Part shown: positions 1 through 8,834 of the stretch, piece after piece
How positions within the stretch are numbered: the stretch's first letter is position 1
Layout: each line of letters begins with the position of its first letter
Origin: Sediminibacterium sp. TEGAF015
Lineage (GTDB): Bacteria > Bacteroidota > Bacteroidia > Chitinophagales > Chitinophagaceae
DNA length: 64,000 nucleotides
NCBI RefSeq assembly: GCF_025997995.1
Contig: NZ_AP026683.1
Span: forward strand, 1,426,501 to 1,490,500
Direction of reading: 5' to 3'
The notes under the pieces: generated by a model
What the model was told of the DNA's origin: nothing
Seen by the model: only the letters and a program-made list of their open reading frames with translations
Database searches by the model: none
Position numbers and translations under genes: made by a program

Positions 1-755
1 TCTGTGTAAAGACTTTTGGCCAATTCTTTTGCCCGATCATTTTCGATTTTATGCTCCAACTGATACTCTGCCAAAAAACCGCAGAACACTGCTAGAAACA
101 ACATAAAGAATTCCCAGAAATAAGACTTCCAATTCTTTTTTCCATGATCGTGATGCGCGTGGTGATGTACTTCCATAGTATCGGTTGATTCAGTAGTTTT
201 AGTTGATTCGGTTGTTTCGTTTGATTCAGCTATATTTTCAATCGTAGGATAAAATTTATCTATCAATGAATTAACGTGTAATTCCTTAAGGGCTGCATAG
301 GATTTCTGGTCTTGGCCTGCTTTTTCGGCAAGGTCATACTTTAATTGCTGGTATTCTGCCTTTGCCCATTCATTATTGCGCAAATAATCTCGTGTTATCA
401 AATGGCGTTGGAGAGCAGGACTGTCAGCAGAACAAACATATAAATGGTGTCGGATGGAATCAAGCACTTCGTGTTGCCCACCCTCTTGTCGTTTAAAGAC
501 TTCCCGATCTTCAATTCCCTGATTACCTTTGTGGGAATAGCCGATTACTTCCAATGCTGTTTTAATAGAATGAAAATCAATAGGATCTTTATACACGATA
601 TCAATATCAATAATGGGCTTAGCGGCTAATCCAGGAACAGCAGTACTCCCAATATGCTCAATCCGATAGTTTATTCCCTGCAATGCCTTATCCAAGAACT
701 GTTTGATGGCATCAAATTGGGAATTCCAATGTGGAGAATAAGGATGAATAAGCAT
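1..755 (-). CDS. GrpB (UPF0157) domain fused to His-rich one-helix membrane module (partial)
   Basis: The 3' end lies outside the window. Translating the minus strand from the ATG at 755 gives an open frame to base 1. Residues ~1-150 match the GrpB/UPF0157 family, a nucleotidyltransferase-like fold of unknown substrate (HIGSTAVPGLAAKPIID, RHHLYVC). A Thr/Ser/Glu-rich linker follows, then MEVHHHAHHDHG and one hydrophobic helix (FMLFLAVFCGFLAE). The second half is the same module seen at 3477-4319 and 14834-15844, so this is a domain fusion. The linker is in frame and shows no stop. The His-rich stretch could bind metal (inference). GrpB identity is fairly sure; function is unknown. Confidence 0.75.
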   Translation of the reverse strand, partial: MLIHPYSPHWNSQFDAIKQFLDKALQGINYRIEHIGSTAVPGLAAKPIIDIDIVYKDPIDFHSIKTALEVIGYSHKGNQGIEDREVFKRQEGGQHEVLDSIRHHLYVCSADSPALQRHLITRDYLRNNEWAKAEYQQLKYDLAEKAGQDQKSYAALKELHVNSLIDKFYPTIENIAESNETTESTKTTESTDTMEVHHHAHHDHGKKNWKSYFWEFFMLFLAVFCGFLAEYQLEHKIENDRAKELAKSLYT

Positions 756-791
756 AAATTATTAAGCGGTATAGGATATTAAATATACCAA

Positions 792-2753
792 TTATTGATA
801 CAAAATCACCGCAGAACTACCATCAATGATCAATTGATTTCCAACCAAAGAAGATTGGCTGTGGATAGAAGCAATTTTCCAATTTCCAGCCGGCAATGCA
901 ACCTTTTCCGCCGTTAGATTTCCATTATAGCCTACCCAGATTTTTTTCCAAGTATCTCCTACTGCAGCCCCATTTATAGTATATCCAATCACTCCTTTGG
1001 GCAAATCAGATTGAAACAACAAGTATTGGGCAATTTGTTGAGCAGTCTGCATTCTGAAGGCCGGGTGTGCTTTTCTAATTGCAATTAAAGTCCGGAGATA
1101 CTGATACGTAGCAAAGTGCTTGGACTTCAAACTCCAGTTAATGGCATTGATGCTATCCCCACTGTTAAATGAATTCTCTACTCCATACTTAGTCCTCAAG
1201 AACTCTGAACCCGCAGTTAAAAATGGCGTACCCTGTGCAGTTAAAACAATCGCATAGGCCAGTTCATGCATTTTGATGCGCTGTTTCTCCGTAGCATCTT
1301 TATAAGATAGGGCAATCTTATCCCAAAGAATATTATTATCGTGACAATCTGCATAATTAATTACACCCGCTGGACTCGAAGTATAGGATGCTTTTGAATA
1401 ATTTACTTTATCGTAATCAATTTGGGGATGCTGTCCTGCAGCTACCACACCAAATTTTACCGACTCCGCATTGTCGATTTTACCAGTAGCAAAACCCCGG
1501 TCATCAATATTAAAAACACTTCCTTTAATGCCATCCCGCATATCGTCACTAAAAACAGCTATACCTTTGAGCATGCTTGCATTTTTCTTTAGCGCTCTCT
1601 TATCATCAGACAGTGGTGATCCCCCAGCTGTCCATCCCTCTCCATACAAAACAATAGAAGGTTTAATTTTTCGCAGCGTATCAGCTATCAGATTCATTGT
1701 TTCAATATCATGTATCCCCATCAAATCAAAACGGAATCCATCCACATGATATTCCTTTACCCAATACAAAACACTTTCCAGCATAAACTTTCTAAACATG
1801 GCTTTATCGCTTGCTGTTTCATTACCGCAAGCACTGGCATCTGAAAAAGTTCCATCGGGACGTTTGCGATAATAATAGTCCGGTGCGAATACATTAAAAT
1901 TGGATTGCTGTGTTAAAGCAGTATGATTGTATACCACATCCATGATTACTCGCAAGCCATTACTGTGTATTGCCTGTATGGTCTGCTTCAATTCTTTAAT
2001 ACGTTGTTTGCCATCTGCAGGATTGGTACTATAAGAACCTTCTGGAATATTATAGTTTACGGGATCATAGCCCCAGTTGTATTGGTTCTGCTTAGTTTCG
2101 TCTACACTATTGTAATCGTAAAAAGGCAGCAAATGAATATGAGTTACCCCCAACTCTTTAATATGAGAAAGTCCTGTAGAAAATCCGGCTGCATTTTTAG
2201 TCCCACTTTCTGCCAACCCTAGAAATTTACCTTTATTTTTTATCCCGCTATTGGGATGAATACTAGCGTCTCGAACATGTAATTCATAAATGATTGCATC
2301 GGTTTGCAAATTCCGATTCGAGAAAGCAGGAGATTGATCTTTTTCCCAGCCTACAGGGTTGGTTTCTCTCAAATTAATTACTTGTGCTCTTACTCCATTC
2401 GTGCCACAAGCTTTGGCATAGGGATCCAATGTTTCCGCACTCCATACTCCATTGATATTTACCTGAAAAGTATAATACTGATCTTTGATGTTTTCATTGA
2501 TAGTAATTTGCCAAACGCCATTCAAAGTTTTTTCTAATGCAGCGGTGCGATATAAATCGCCGCCCATATCGGATTTGTACAAATTAATTCGAACCGCGGA
2601 GGCAGTTGGCGCCCAAATTTTAAAAGTTGAACCTTTAGCCGTATAAGTCAATCCTAAATCGTTACCTGTATAAATAGGATAATTGGCGGTAGGGTCTTGG
2701 GCTGCTATTTGAGTAGCAATAATGAGCAGAATAAATAATAAAAAGTTTTGCAT
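792..2753 (-). CDS. pulA: Type I pullulanase, secreted (GH13)
   Basis: Hydrolyses alpha-1,6 branch points in pullulan or glycogen-type glucans. A signal peptide (residues ~1-18, ending IAAQ) is followed by a CBM48-like N-domain (~25-125, FKIWAPTASAVRINLY) and a GH13 barrel. YNWGYDP is the type I pullulanase signature. DVVYNHT, DGFRFDLMG (nucleophile Asp), YGEGWT (acid/base Glu) and ADCHDN (third acid) are all present. At 653 residues it has normal length and looks intact. The signal peptide places it in the periplasm or outside. No susCD or other glycan genes are adjacent, so it is not an obvious part of a polysaccharide utilisation locus here. Confidence 0.93.
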   Translation of the reverse strand: MQNFLLFILLIIATQIAAQDPTANYPIYTGNDLGLTYTAKGSTFKIWAPTASAVRINLYKSDMGGDLYRTAALEKTLNGVWQITINENIKDQYYTFQVNINGVWSAETLDPYAKACGTNGVRAQVINLRETNPVGWEKDQSPAFSNRNLQTDAIIYELHVRDASIHPNSGIKNKGKFLGLAESGTKNAAGFSTGLSHIKELGVTHIHLLPFYDYNSVDETKQNQYNWGYDPVNYNIPEGSYSTNPADGKQRIKELKQTIQAIHSNGLRVIMDVVYNHTALTQQSNFNVFAPDYYYRKRPDGTFSDASACGNETASDKAMFRKFMLESVLYWVKEYHVDGFRFDLMGIHDIETMNLIADTLRKIKPSIVLYGEGWTAGGSPLSDDKRALKKNASMLKGIAVFSDDMRDGIKGSVFNIDDRGFATGKIDNAESVKFGVVAAGQHPQIDYDKVNYSKASYTSSPAGVINYADCHDNNILWDKIALSYKDATEKQRIKMHELAYAIVLTAQGTPFLTAGSEFLRTKYGVENSFNSGDSINAINWSLKSKHFATYQYLRTLIAIRKAHPAFRMQTAQQIAQYLLFQSDLPKGVIGYTINGAAVGDTWKKIWVGYNGNLTAEKVALPAGNWKIASIHSQSSLVGNQLIIDGSSAVILYQ

Positions 2754-2768
2754 ATATAAATAGGGTTA

Positions 2769-2981
2769 TCAACCTTGAACAGATTGTTTACTTCTCCTAT
2801 AACGAATAATATTACCGTAGGTATAAATGATTGAAACAACCAACAAACAGCCACGCGTTATAATCTTCAGATTATCATTTTTCAGATAAGCGTCTACGAT
2901 TCCCACAATTAAAGTAATCACTAAGATAGTTCCTAGAATTGCGCCAAATAATGCTTTGTTAGTTTTAGGTATTGAATTCAT
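2769..2981 (-). CDS. Small two-helix membrane protein, unknown
   Basis: This 70-residue protein has two hydrophobic segments (about residues 10-30 and 42-60), a short polar loop and a basic C-terminus (RYRRSKQS). I do not recognise a family. Its ATG overlaps the stop codon of the DinB-like gene upstream in an ATGA arrangement, so the two are probably co-translated. The overlap is the main support that it is real. Confidence 0.6.
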   Translation of the reverse strand: MNSIPKTNKALFGAILGTILVITLIVGIVDAYLKNDNLKIITRGCLLVVSIIYTYGNIIRYRRSKQSVQG

Positions 2982-3475
2982 TTTACTTTCTTTGGAATAG
3001 ACAAGGACTCCCAGTTTGCATCACATACCATTTTACCGATAAAAACAATTTGACCTACATGATAAGGATAATGGGCCAGCTGGCGATTGATAGCTGCCGT
3101 AACTGTCCAAGGTTCCTTTCTGATATAGATGGTTCTGTCTAAATCCTCTACAGACAAATTATCGAGTACCTCATAAAAACATTGCCAACCTCTCTCCCAC
3201 TTTTCAAGGAGAACTACCCTTGTTAGTAATTCCTCTTCGAACTCACCGTCGCGCATCCGCCATTCTTTTTCACCATCTGTTGTAAATACATCTGTCCAGC
3301 GAGAAAGCATATTACCAACCATATGTTTTGCTATAATGGCAATAGAATTACTCTCTTCATTGTATTTCCAATTCAATTGTTCATCTGTTAAGCGAGAAAA
3401 AGTCTTTTCCGCTAAATTTTTATAATATTCGAATTGCTGTTTTGCACTAATTAGAAACTCGTTTTGCATGTCCAA
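2978..3475 (-). CDS. DinB-like protein (DUF1572 type)
   Basis: This 165-residue protein of the DinB/YfiT helical-bundle superfamily, DUF1572 subgroup, carries typical features: QLNWKYNEESNSIAIIAKHMVGNM early, and HYPYHVGQIVFIGKM near the C-terminus. Conserved His residues (in KHMVGN and HYPYHVGQ) form the metal site in relatives. Some relatives are thiol-dependent transferases; the substrate here cannot be told. It overlaps the small membrane protein gene downstream by 4 nt. Confidence 0.8.
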   Translation of the reverse strand: MDMQNEFLISAKQQFEYYKNLAEKTFSRLTDEQLNWKYNEESNSIAIIAKHMVGNMLSRWTDVFTTDGEKEWRMRDGEFEEELLTRVVLLEKWERGWQCFYEVLDNLSVEDLDRTIYIRKEPWTVTAAINRQLAHYPYHVGQIVFIGKMVCDANWESLSIPKKVK

Positions 3476-3476
3476 T

Positions 3477-4319
3477 TTATTTTAAATGATATTCTTTCTC
3501 AATTAGCTGCAATAAACTCGTCGCTTCCATATCTAACCTCAGCGTAAAGTTTCTCAATGAAACCAACTGCAATTTTCTTTGAAAAAGTATATTTTTTAAT
3601 TCCAATACATAAATGGAAGGCACTTCAGGAAATATAGCTTTATCGGTTTTATACAAGAATAAAGGAGACTTAAATTTTATATCGGAATCAGTTTGATGAA
3701 ATTCTCCCGCATCCCAAAACCGGTTTAGCGCTTTATTGGTTTCAGTCACAGTTTCCAGATATCTATTATCAGCTACCAATGCTCTTTTCTCAATTCCATA
3801 ATAGTAGTCTAGGAGACTATCTAAAATATTTTCTTTTCTAATCAATCTCAAATTTCCTGAGGTTTTCATCTGATCAAAAGCAGTACTATAGTATTCTAAA
3901 TATCGAGTGGATCGAGCTCTTAATAAAAGATCATAAGCCAAATCAGGTGATTTTTTATAGCTGCCATTATCAAGAAAAGTTACTGCAGAATCAAGCAAAC
4001 GATAAATACCCATTTGATAGCTTGCATGCTTTTTATAAAATGCAGTATCCTTTTTCAAATCGTTATAAATACGAAAAACATATTTCTTTTCACGTTGATG
4101 CTCTATGTAGTGCTCTAATTGAAGCTCTGCTAAAAATCCACAAAAGACCGCTAAAAACAACATGAAGAATTCCCAGAAATAAGACTTCCAAGTTTTTGTG
4201 CCGTGGTCGTGATGGGCATGATGGTGTACTTCCATATTTTCGGATGCTTGAGTAGGTTCAATTGAAGTTTCGGGTTCAGAAGAATTGTCGAAGATTTCTT
4301 CTTCGGGTTGCTGTTCCAT
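3477..4319 (-). CDS. His-rich one-helix membrane protein (MEVHHHAH family)
   Basis: This 280-residue protein has an acidic N-terminus (EQQPEEEIFD), then MEVHHHAHHDHG, a single membrane helix (YFWEFFMLFLAVFCGFLAE), QLEHYIEHQRE and a long helical, charged C-terminal part with FDQMKTSGNLRLI. The same layout occurs at 14834-15844 and at the end of 1-755. It resembles a Bacteroidota family annotated from memory as DUF6090; function unknown. The conserved stretch probably puts the His-rich segment in the cytoplasm and the coiled region outside (inference). Confidence 0.7.
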   Translation of the reverse strand: MEQQPEEEIFDNSSEPETSIEPTQASENMEVHHHAHHDHGTKTWKSYFWEFFMLFLAVFCGFLAELQLEHYIEHQREKKYVFRIYNDLKKDTAFYKKHASYQMGIYRLLDSAVTFLDNGSYKKSPDLAYDLLLRARSTRYLEYYSTAFDQMKTSGNLRLIRKENILDSLLDYYYGIEKRALVADNRYLETVTETNKALNRFWDAGEFHQTDSDIKFKSPLFLYKTDKAIFPEVPSIYVLELKNILFQRKLQLVSLRNFTLRLDMEATSLLQLIEKEYHLK

Positions 4320-4373
4320 TTAGCTGGGTAATTATCTTACAATTTAATTAAAAAATTGAATTGAAGATTCCCA

Positions 4374-5207
4374 CTATTCGGGATTGGGTGCTAACGATCG
4401 ATTTTTTGTAATCAATGCCACACCTAACCAATACAATATTAAAAATGGAATGCCAGGAATAAAGAATAAGAATAGAAACTCGAAGCCCTTAGGAAAATTC
4501 ATTTCGGTAAAAAAAACAACAAAGGCAGATACAATTCCTGCAAAGCTTAAAAGAATAGTTAGAATTGGACTCCATAAACTTGAAAGTTTATCCTTATAAC
4601 ATAAAATGGAAACCCATATAATAAAAGTAAATTGAACAAGCCTTCCAAACACCCCCATATTAATTACAGTAATATTATCATACTGCTTTCCAAAATCATC
4701 AGCTAGTTTTCCTTCAGCCACCCATTTAGCCAATGCATCAGGATATGAGTAATGATGTGTGAACTCCCAAATTAACTCAACAAATGAAAGTACAAATAGT
4801 ACAGTAAGCCAAATTCTTCTTGTTTTGCTCATCTTAGCTAAATTTGACTTACCATACACAATAAAGAATGTCAAAAAAAGAAAAGCAGCAAAAAAAAGAA
4901 AAATATACCTCAAATGCTCTCTTTCTGGGTGTTTAAGAACAGTAATACTCAAGTCTGGTGGTGCTTGCATTCCAACAATTCCAATGATTGGACAAGCTAT
5001 TAAAAACAATGGCAAAGCCATACGGTTCAATACAAATCTAAAGCTAAGTGTAAAAAATACTAGCGTGAATGCACACCAGATAATTAGAAAAGTTTGGAAT
5101 GAATTTGTTTCAATGTATGGTGTATGCTTAGCGAGCAAAGAACCCATGAAGAATGGGAGGATAAGTAACAATATGGTTACAATCGAATTAACAAATTTTG
5201 TTTTCAT
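4374..5207 (-). CDS. Polytopic membrane protein, unknown
   Basis: This 277-residue protein has about seven or eight hydrophobic segments spread over its length and a short polar C-terminus (KNRSLAPNPE). No family is recognised. Its start overlaps the stop of the serine hydrolase gene upstream (ATGA), so the two are likely translated together. A conserved-looking amphipathic stretch (ELIWEFTHHYSYPDALAKW) lies mid-protein between helices. Confidence 0.65.
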   Translation of the reverse strand: MKTKFVNSIVTILLLILPFFMGSLLAKHTPYIETNSFQTFLIIWCAFTLVFFTLSFRFVLNRMALPLFLIACPIIGIVGMQAPPDLSITVLKHPEREHLRYIFLFFAAFLFLTFFIVYGKSNLAKMSKTRRIWLTVLFVLSFVELIWEFTHHYSYPDALAKWVAEGKLADDFGKQYDNITVINMGVFGRLVQFTFIIWVSILCYKDKLSSLWSPILTILLSFAGIVSAFVVFFTEMNFPKGFEFLFLFFIPGIPFLILYWLGVALITKNRSLAPNPE

Positions 5208-6835
5208 ATTTTGGTTGGGTTGTATACAATATTCCTAGCCCTCGAAATACTGATTTTCATTGCATAGGATTTACCCTTCCCTTCTTTTTGAAAATAAAGA
5301 TTCCCTCCCAAGCCTACTATATTAAACCCATCTTGATACGTTGGTTGCAATGTATATTCTGTATTCGGTTTTAGTTTGATTACCAATTTTCCTTCTTTCA
5401 AAAAAACTGTAACGGTAGCATTGGTTTCAGATGAAAAATAGTTGCCAACAAATTTTTGTAAATAAGCATTGGTTACCTCTGGCGCTGCCACTTTGGTATA
5501 GCGAATTGTATCTCTTTCTGGCATGATATTGACAAATGAATTGGGTTGCATAAACTCAATCCATCTTGCACTAGCTGTTGTAAATTTTGTATCTGAGTTT
5601 GGCTTCAATAATGCATTGTCTATATACAGCTCATTATTTCTGACGCTTATTTGTGCAGCCATTCCATCTCTATCGTTTTTGTACCAGCCTGTATACCTAT
5701 TCAAAGTAGGCAATTGCACTTTTTCAGTTGGTGCTGTTGAATTATTTGCTGAAGCACTGATTTCTCCAATAAAAATATCTCTTAGCATATTAGCTAGTCT
5801 ACCTCTTGCGGTATCAAATTGGGAGGTGTTGCTTAAGAAAGCGATGGACAAATCTTTGTCCGGAAAATATTCTAAGTTGGCTCTGTATCCAGCTGTAGCA
5901 CCACTGTGTTGAATGTAGGGCTGTCCACGGAATTGTTGTATAAACAATCCAGCACCATAATCATTCAACTTTCCATTATTGAACGGCAATACTTCTTTTT
6001 GTTTGGCCAACAAAGAAGGCGTCCCAAATTTACCTGACAAATAATAATCATTCCACTTTAATAAATCTTCCGTTGTGGTTAACAATCCCCCATTACCATA
6101 TGCATCTTCATTAGGCATTAAAATCTCATATCCTGATGGAGTTAATTGATAGGCAATAGCTCTATTTTTCACAATGCGATTGCGATTATCCCTCCACTCT
6201 GTATTCACCATTCCCGCAGGAATAAAAAGATATTTTTTGGTAAACGCTGCCAAACTCATCCCACTGGCTCTTTGCACTATAATCGCCATGAGATTATAGT
6301 TAGAATTACTATAAATAAATTCTGCCCCAGGGATATTGTTGAGGCTATTTTGTGCAGCTACTATTTCCAAAACATCTTCATTGGTATAGGCTTTTGTTGT
6401 TCTTTCCCAACCCGCTACTGCAGCTACTGCCCCCCAGTCTCTTAAACCGCTGGTATGATGCATCAATTGCTCAATTGTAATTACAGCTCCATAATTTTTG
6501 AGTTCGGGTAAATACTTTCTGATATCATCCTTTTGTGAAAGTTTACTCTGCTGTTCTAGTAAAAGAATGGCAGCGGCCGTAAATTGCTTGGATACAGAAC
6601 CAGCTTCCGTTTTGGATGTTAGGGTCATGGGAACATTTCTTTCCAGATCCGCCAAACCAAAGGCTTTGGAGTAAATGATTTGACCATTTCTTTGAATGGA
6701 CAACTGACACCCAGGATTGGATGGCATATACATGCGCATCGCATTATCTAGTCGTGCCAGGGTATCTTGTAAGGTTTGTCCCAGACCTGTTGCTGTAAGC
6801 AGTAGCAAACAACAAACGATAATTGTATTTTTCAT
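5204..6835 (-). CDS. Secreted serine hydrolase, class C beta-lactamase-like
   Basis: A longer open frame reaches 7030, but it runs into the VOC gene. I start at 6835, where MKNTIIVCCLLLLTATGLGQ forms a clean signal peptide; 6844 is the alternative. The protein is 543 residues. It has the SxxK nucleophile motif (GSVSKQFTAAA), YSN (IYSNSNYN) and the HSG third motif (IQHSGATAGY) of the serine beta-lactamase/D-alanyl-D-alanine carboxypeptidase/esterase superfamily. A C-terminal beta-rich domain (~residues 370-543) follows, as in related periplasmic hydrolases. Its real substrate is unknown; the family includes peptidases and esterases more often than true lactamases. Confidence 0.85.
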   Translation of the reverse strand: MKNTIIVCCLLLLTATGLGQTLQDTLARLDNAMRMYMPSNPGCQLSIQRNGQIIYSKAFGLADLERNVPMTLTSKTEAGSVSKQFTAAAILLLEQQSKLSQKDDIRKYLPELKNYGAVITIEQLMHHTSGLRDWGAVAAVAGWERTTKAYTNEDVLEIVAAQNSLNNIPGAEFIYSNSNYNLMAIIVQRASGMSLAAFTKKYLFIPAGMVNTEWRDNRNRIVKNRAIAYQLTPSGYEILMPNEDAYGNGGLLTTTEDLLKWNDYYLSGKFGTPSLLAKQKEVLPFNNGKLNDYGAGLFIQQFRGQPYIQHSGATAGYRANLEYFPDKDLSIAFLSNTSQFDTARGRLANMLRDIFIGEISASANNSTAPTEKVQLPTLNRYTGWYKNDRDGMAAQISVRNNELYIDNALLKPNSDTKFTTASARWIEFMQPNSFVNIMPERDTIRYTKVAAPEVTNAYLQKFVGNYFSSETNATVTVFLKEGKLVIKLKPNTEYTLQPTYQDGFNIVGLGGNLYFQKEGKGKSYAMKISISRARNIVYNPTKI

Positions 6836-6836
6836 T

Positions 6837-7271
6837 TTATCCATTGTATCGGGGGTCAAAATCAACCATCCACTCAATGCCAAATTTGTCACGGAACATT
6901 CCAAAATAAGAGCCCCATGGACTATCACCAATAGGCATTTCAACCTTTCCACCACTGGAAAGTCCATGAAAAAGTTTGTCTGCTTCTTCTTTCGATTCAG
7001 CACTAATAGAAATTTTACTTCTAGTTTCATTCAGATTGTGAACACCCAGTGCTTCCGGGGTATCACTTCCCATTAAAATATCAGATTTACCAATTGGCAA
7101 AGCAATATGCATGATTTTATTGGCCTCAGATTCCTTGGCAATGCTCCCTTCAAATGCCATATCCTTGAATCGCATGACCATGGCAAACTCGCCACCAAAA
7201 ACGGATTTATAAAATTCAAATGCTTCTTCAGCATTTCCATTAAAATGGATATAGGGATTAATCTGTGCCAT
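6837..7271 (-). CDS. VOC-family protein (PhnB-like)
   Basis: This 144-residue protein of the vicinal-oxygen-chelate superfamily, PhnB/3-demethylubiquinone-methyltransferase-like subgroup, has YIHFNGNAEEAFEFYKSVFGG at the start and DKFGIEWMVDFDPR at the end. Both halves of the paired beta-alpha-beta-beta-beta fold are present. Its stop lies one or two bases from the start of the serine hydrolase gene, so they probably share a transcript. Catalytic role unknown. Confidence 0.85.
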   Translation of the reverse strand: MAQINPYIHFNGNAEEAFEFYKSVFGGEFAMVMRFKDMAFEGSIAKESEANKIMHIALPIGKSDILMGSDTPEALGVHNLNETRSKISISAESKEEADKLFHGLSSGGKVEMPIGDSPWGSYFGMFRDKFGIEWMVDFDPRYNG

Positions 7272-7289
7272 GATTTTTGTTGTTAGGGG

Positions 7290-7751
7290 TTAGTGTTTTT
7301 CTGCGATTTCCTTTAATTTTTCTAGGGCTCTCGGATAGTGATTATTAAAATAATCCAAGTATTCTTCTATGACATCAATGTCAACAGTTACTGTTGTAAC
7401 TCCCCCCACTTCATGAAATGAATAATTTTCATGACCCCCTGCCCACTTTTCAACTTGCTCGCCAGTTGTTACTTCCTTGTCTCCATCTATAAATCCATAG
7501 TGCAAAATGGATACAAATTGTGCTGGCTTGTGCTCCTTTATTTCAGAAACCATGCCCCCTCTTTTTCCATTTTCATCTACCCCCACAAAATAGATTTTGC
7601 TTCCTTTATCCCAACTTCCTTCATAAGTAGAAGTTGGATTAAATACAGAAGTCCATCCTTGATAGGTACTAATGTCTTGTAAACCTAACATGGTTTCATA
7701 GACTTTTTGGGCGGTTGCCTGTATAGCTGTTGTAAACAAGAGTTTTTGCAT
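7290..7751 (-). CDS. SRPBCC/AHSA1-like protein
   Basis: This 153-residue START/AHSA1-type protein opens with KLLFTTAIQATAQKVYETML, followed by NPTSTYEGSWDKGSKIYF and a C-terminal helix (YFNNHYPRALEKLKEIA). The helix-grip fold binds hydrophobic ligands; here it sits next to a VOC protein, a common pairing in this phylum. Start at 7751 fits the family N-terminus. Confidence 0.8.
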   Translation of the reverse strand: MQKLLFTTAIQATAQKVYETMLGLQDISTYQGWTSVFNPTSTYEGSWDKGSKIYFVGVDENGKRGGMVSEIKEHKPAQFVSILHYGFIDGDKEVTTGEQVEKWAGGHENYSFHEVGGVTTVTVDIDVIEEYLDYFNNHYPRALEKLKEIAEKH

Positions 7752-7828
7752 AAAAAGGGGTTATCCTTTAAATGTACAATACTATTGGGAGAGTGTCAAG
7801 TCTTATGAAGTTTATTAATTGAATTCTT

Positions 7829-8428
7829 TCAATCACTAATCTTCTTATCAATACAAGGTTTTAAACTGTCAAAATAGGTTTTAAAAGTCTTGAATTCATC
7901 CGCTGACATTCCATAAACTGGCATGTCTAATAAGCTAACTCCTTTATCAATAAAAGTAAAACCTGTCCAGTGCGCTTCTTTCTTACTTACTGTAAAGTAT
8001 TGAATAATAGTATTATTTAGGTAAAAAGAATCTTCTTTGGTAAGTTTGAACTCATTAGGCCATGGCTTCGCTGGTTTAAAATTCAACTGACGAAAACACT
8101 GTTTTTGGGTAAGCTCATGAAGTTTAGCTAATGAAAGTTTAAGTATTTGGAATTTAGCAGATGGCAGGAAAATATCATTCGGTCCCGTTTTCTCAAATAA
8201 AGAATCCAATTTTTTCCTATCAAAAAAGACACTAAATACAGTATCATACGCCTTCCAGCTTAGATGATTTGTATCTGCTTTAGTAATATCGAATTTTTGA
8301 TAGGGTCTTTTTGAAAGCCAAGTATAAAGCTCTTCAATACTTTGCAATCTTTTTTGATACAAGGTTGAATCATTGGCAAAAACACCAGAAGAAGCAAATA
8401 AAAATAATAGAGACAAAAGTAATTTCAT
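7829..8428 (-). CDS. Secreted hypothetical protein
   Basis: This 199-residue protein has a signal peptide (MKLLLSLLFLFASSGVFA). The mature part is mixed alpha/beta and Phe/Lys-rich with no motif I recognise. It contains two Cys (in QKQCFRQL and KPCIDKK) that could form a disulphide. It stands alone between the SRPBCC and channel-like genes. Confidence 0.6.
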   Translation of the reverse strand: MKLLLSLLFLFASSGVFANDSTLYQKRLQSIEELYTWLSKRPYQKFDITKADTNHLSWKAYDTVFSVFFDRKKLDSLFEKTGPNDIFLPSAKFQILKLSLAKLHELTQKQCFRQLNFKPAKPWPNEFKLTKEDSFYLNNTIIQYFTVSKKEAHWTGFTFIDKGVSLLDMPVYGMSADEFKTFKTYFDSLKPCIDKKISD

Positions 8429-8437
8429 TGAGTCAGT

Positions 8438-8794
8438 TTAGTGTACAAGTTCATCTTGCTCTACATGCAAAATATGCAATAACCTATGAATGAGGGGCGC
8501 AAAAAAAACGGCAGTTATACTTAAGAATGCAACACCACTATACAAAGCATAAATAGAAGAAAATATTTTTGCAGCATTGGATTTCATTTCTACAACAGGC
8601 CCCATACCTGTCAATATCATGCATGCCATATGAAAACTATCTAACCAAGATACATTTCCAATGTAATGATAGCCTATGGTTCCAAATAATACCGAGAATA
8701 CAATTAAGCCTAAAGCAAAAAGTCCATAACGCCCCAGTCTCAGAAAAAAGTGAGGTAAGGGAGTAACTTTTTGTTTGCGATTTTCAAATTTCAT
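8438..8794 (-). CDS. Two-helix ion-channel-like protein with non-canonical pore motif
   Basis: An open frame extends to 8959, but that would overlap the peptidase gene, so I start at MKFENRK (8794), giving 118 residues. It has an N-terminal basic stretch, helix 1 (~22-42), a pore-loop-like segment (SFHMACMILTGMGPVVE), helix 2 (~75-100) and a short C-tail. The spacing is that of Ion_trans_2 potassium channels, but the filter position reads TGMGP instead of TVGYG, so potassium selectivity is doubtful. It may be a channel relative with another role. Confidence 0.55.
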   Translation of the reverse strand: MKFENRKQKVTPLPHFFLRLGRYGLFALGLIVFSVLFGTIGYHYIGNVSWLDSFHMACMILTGMGPVVEMKSNAAKIFSSIYALYSGVAFLSITAVFFAPLIHRLLHILHVEQDELVH

Positions 8795-8834
8795 TTGGAT
8801 TATTTTGTAGTGCCTATTATCAATTGATCTAAAG

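Noticed and set aside
6836..7030. N-terminal extension of the serine hydrolase
   Set aside because: It overlaps the VOC gene and lacks family similarity; a signal peptide begins at 6835.
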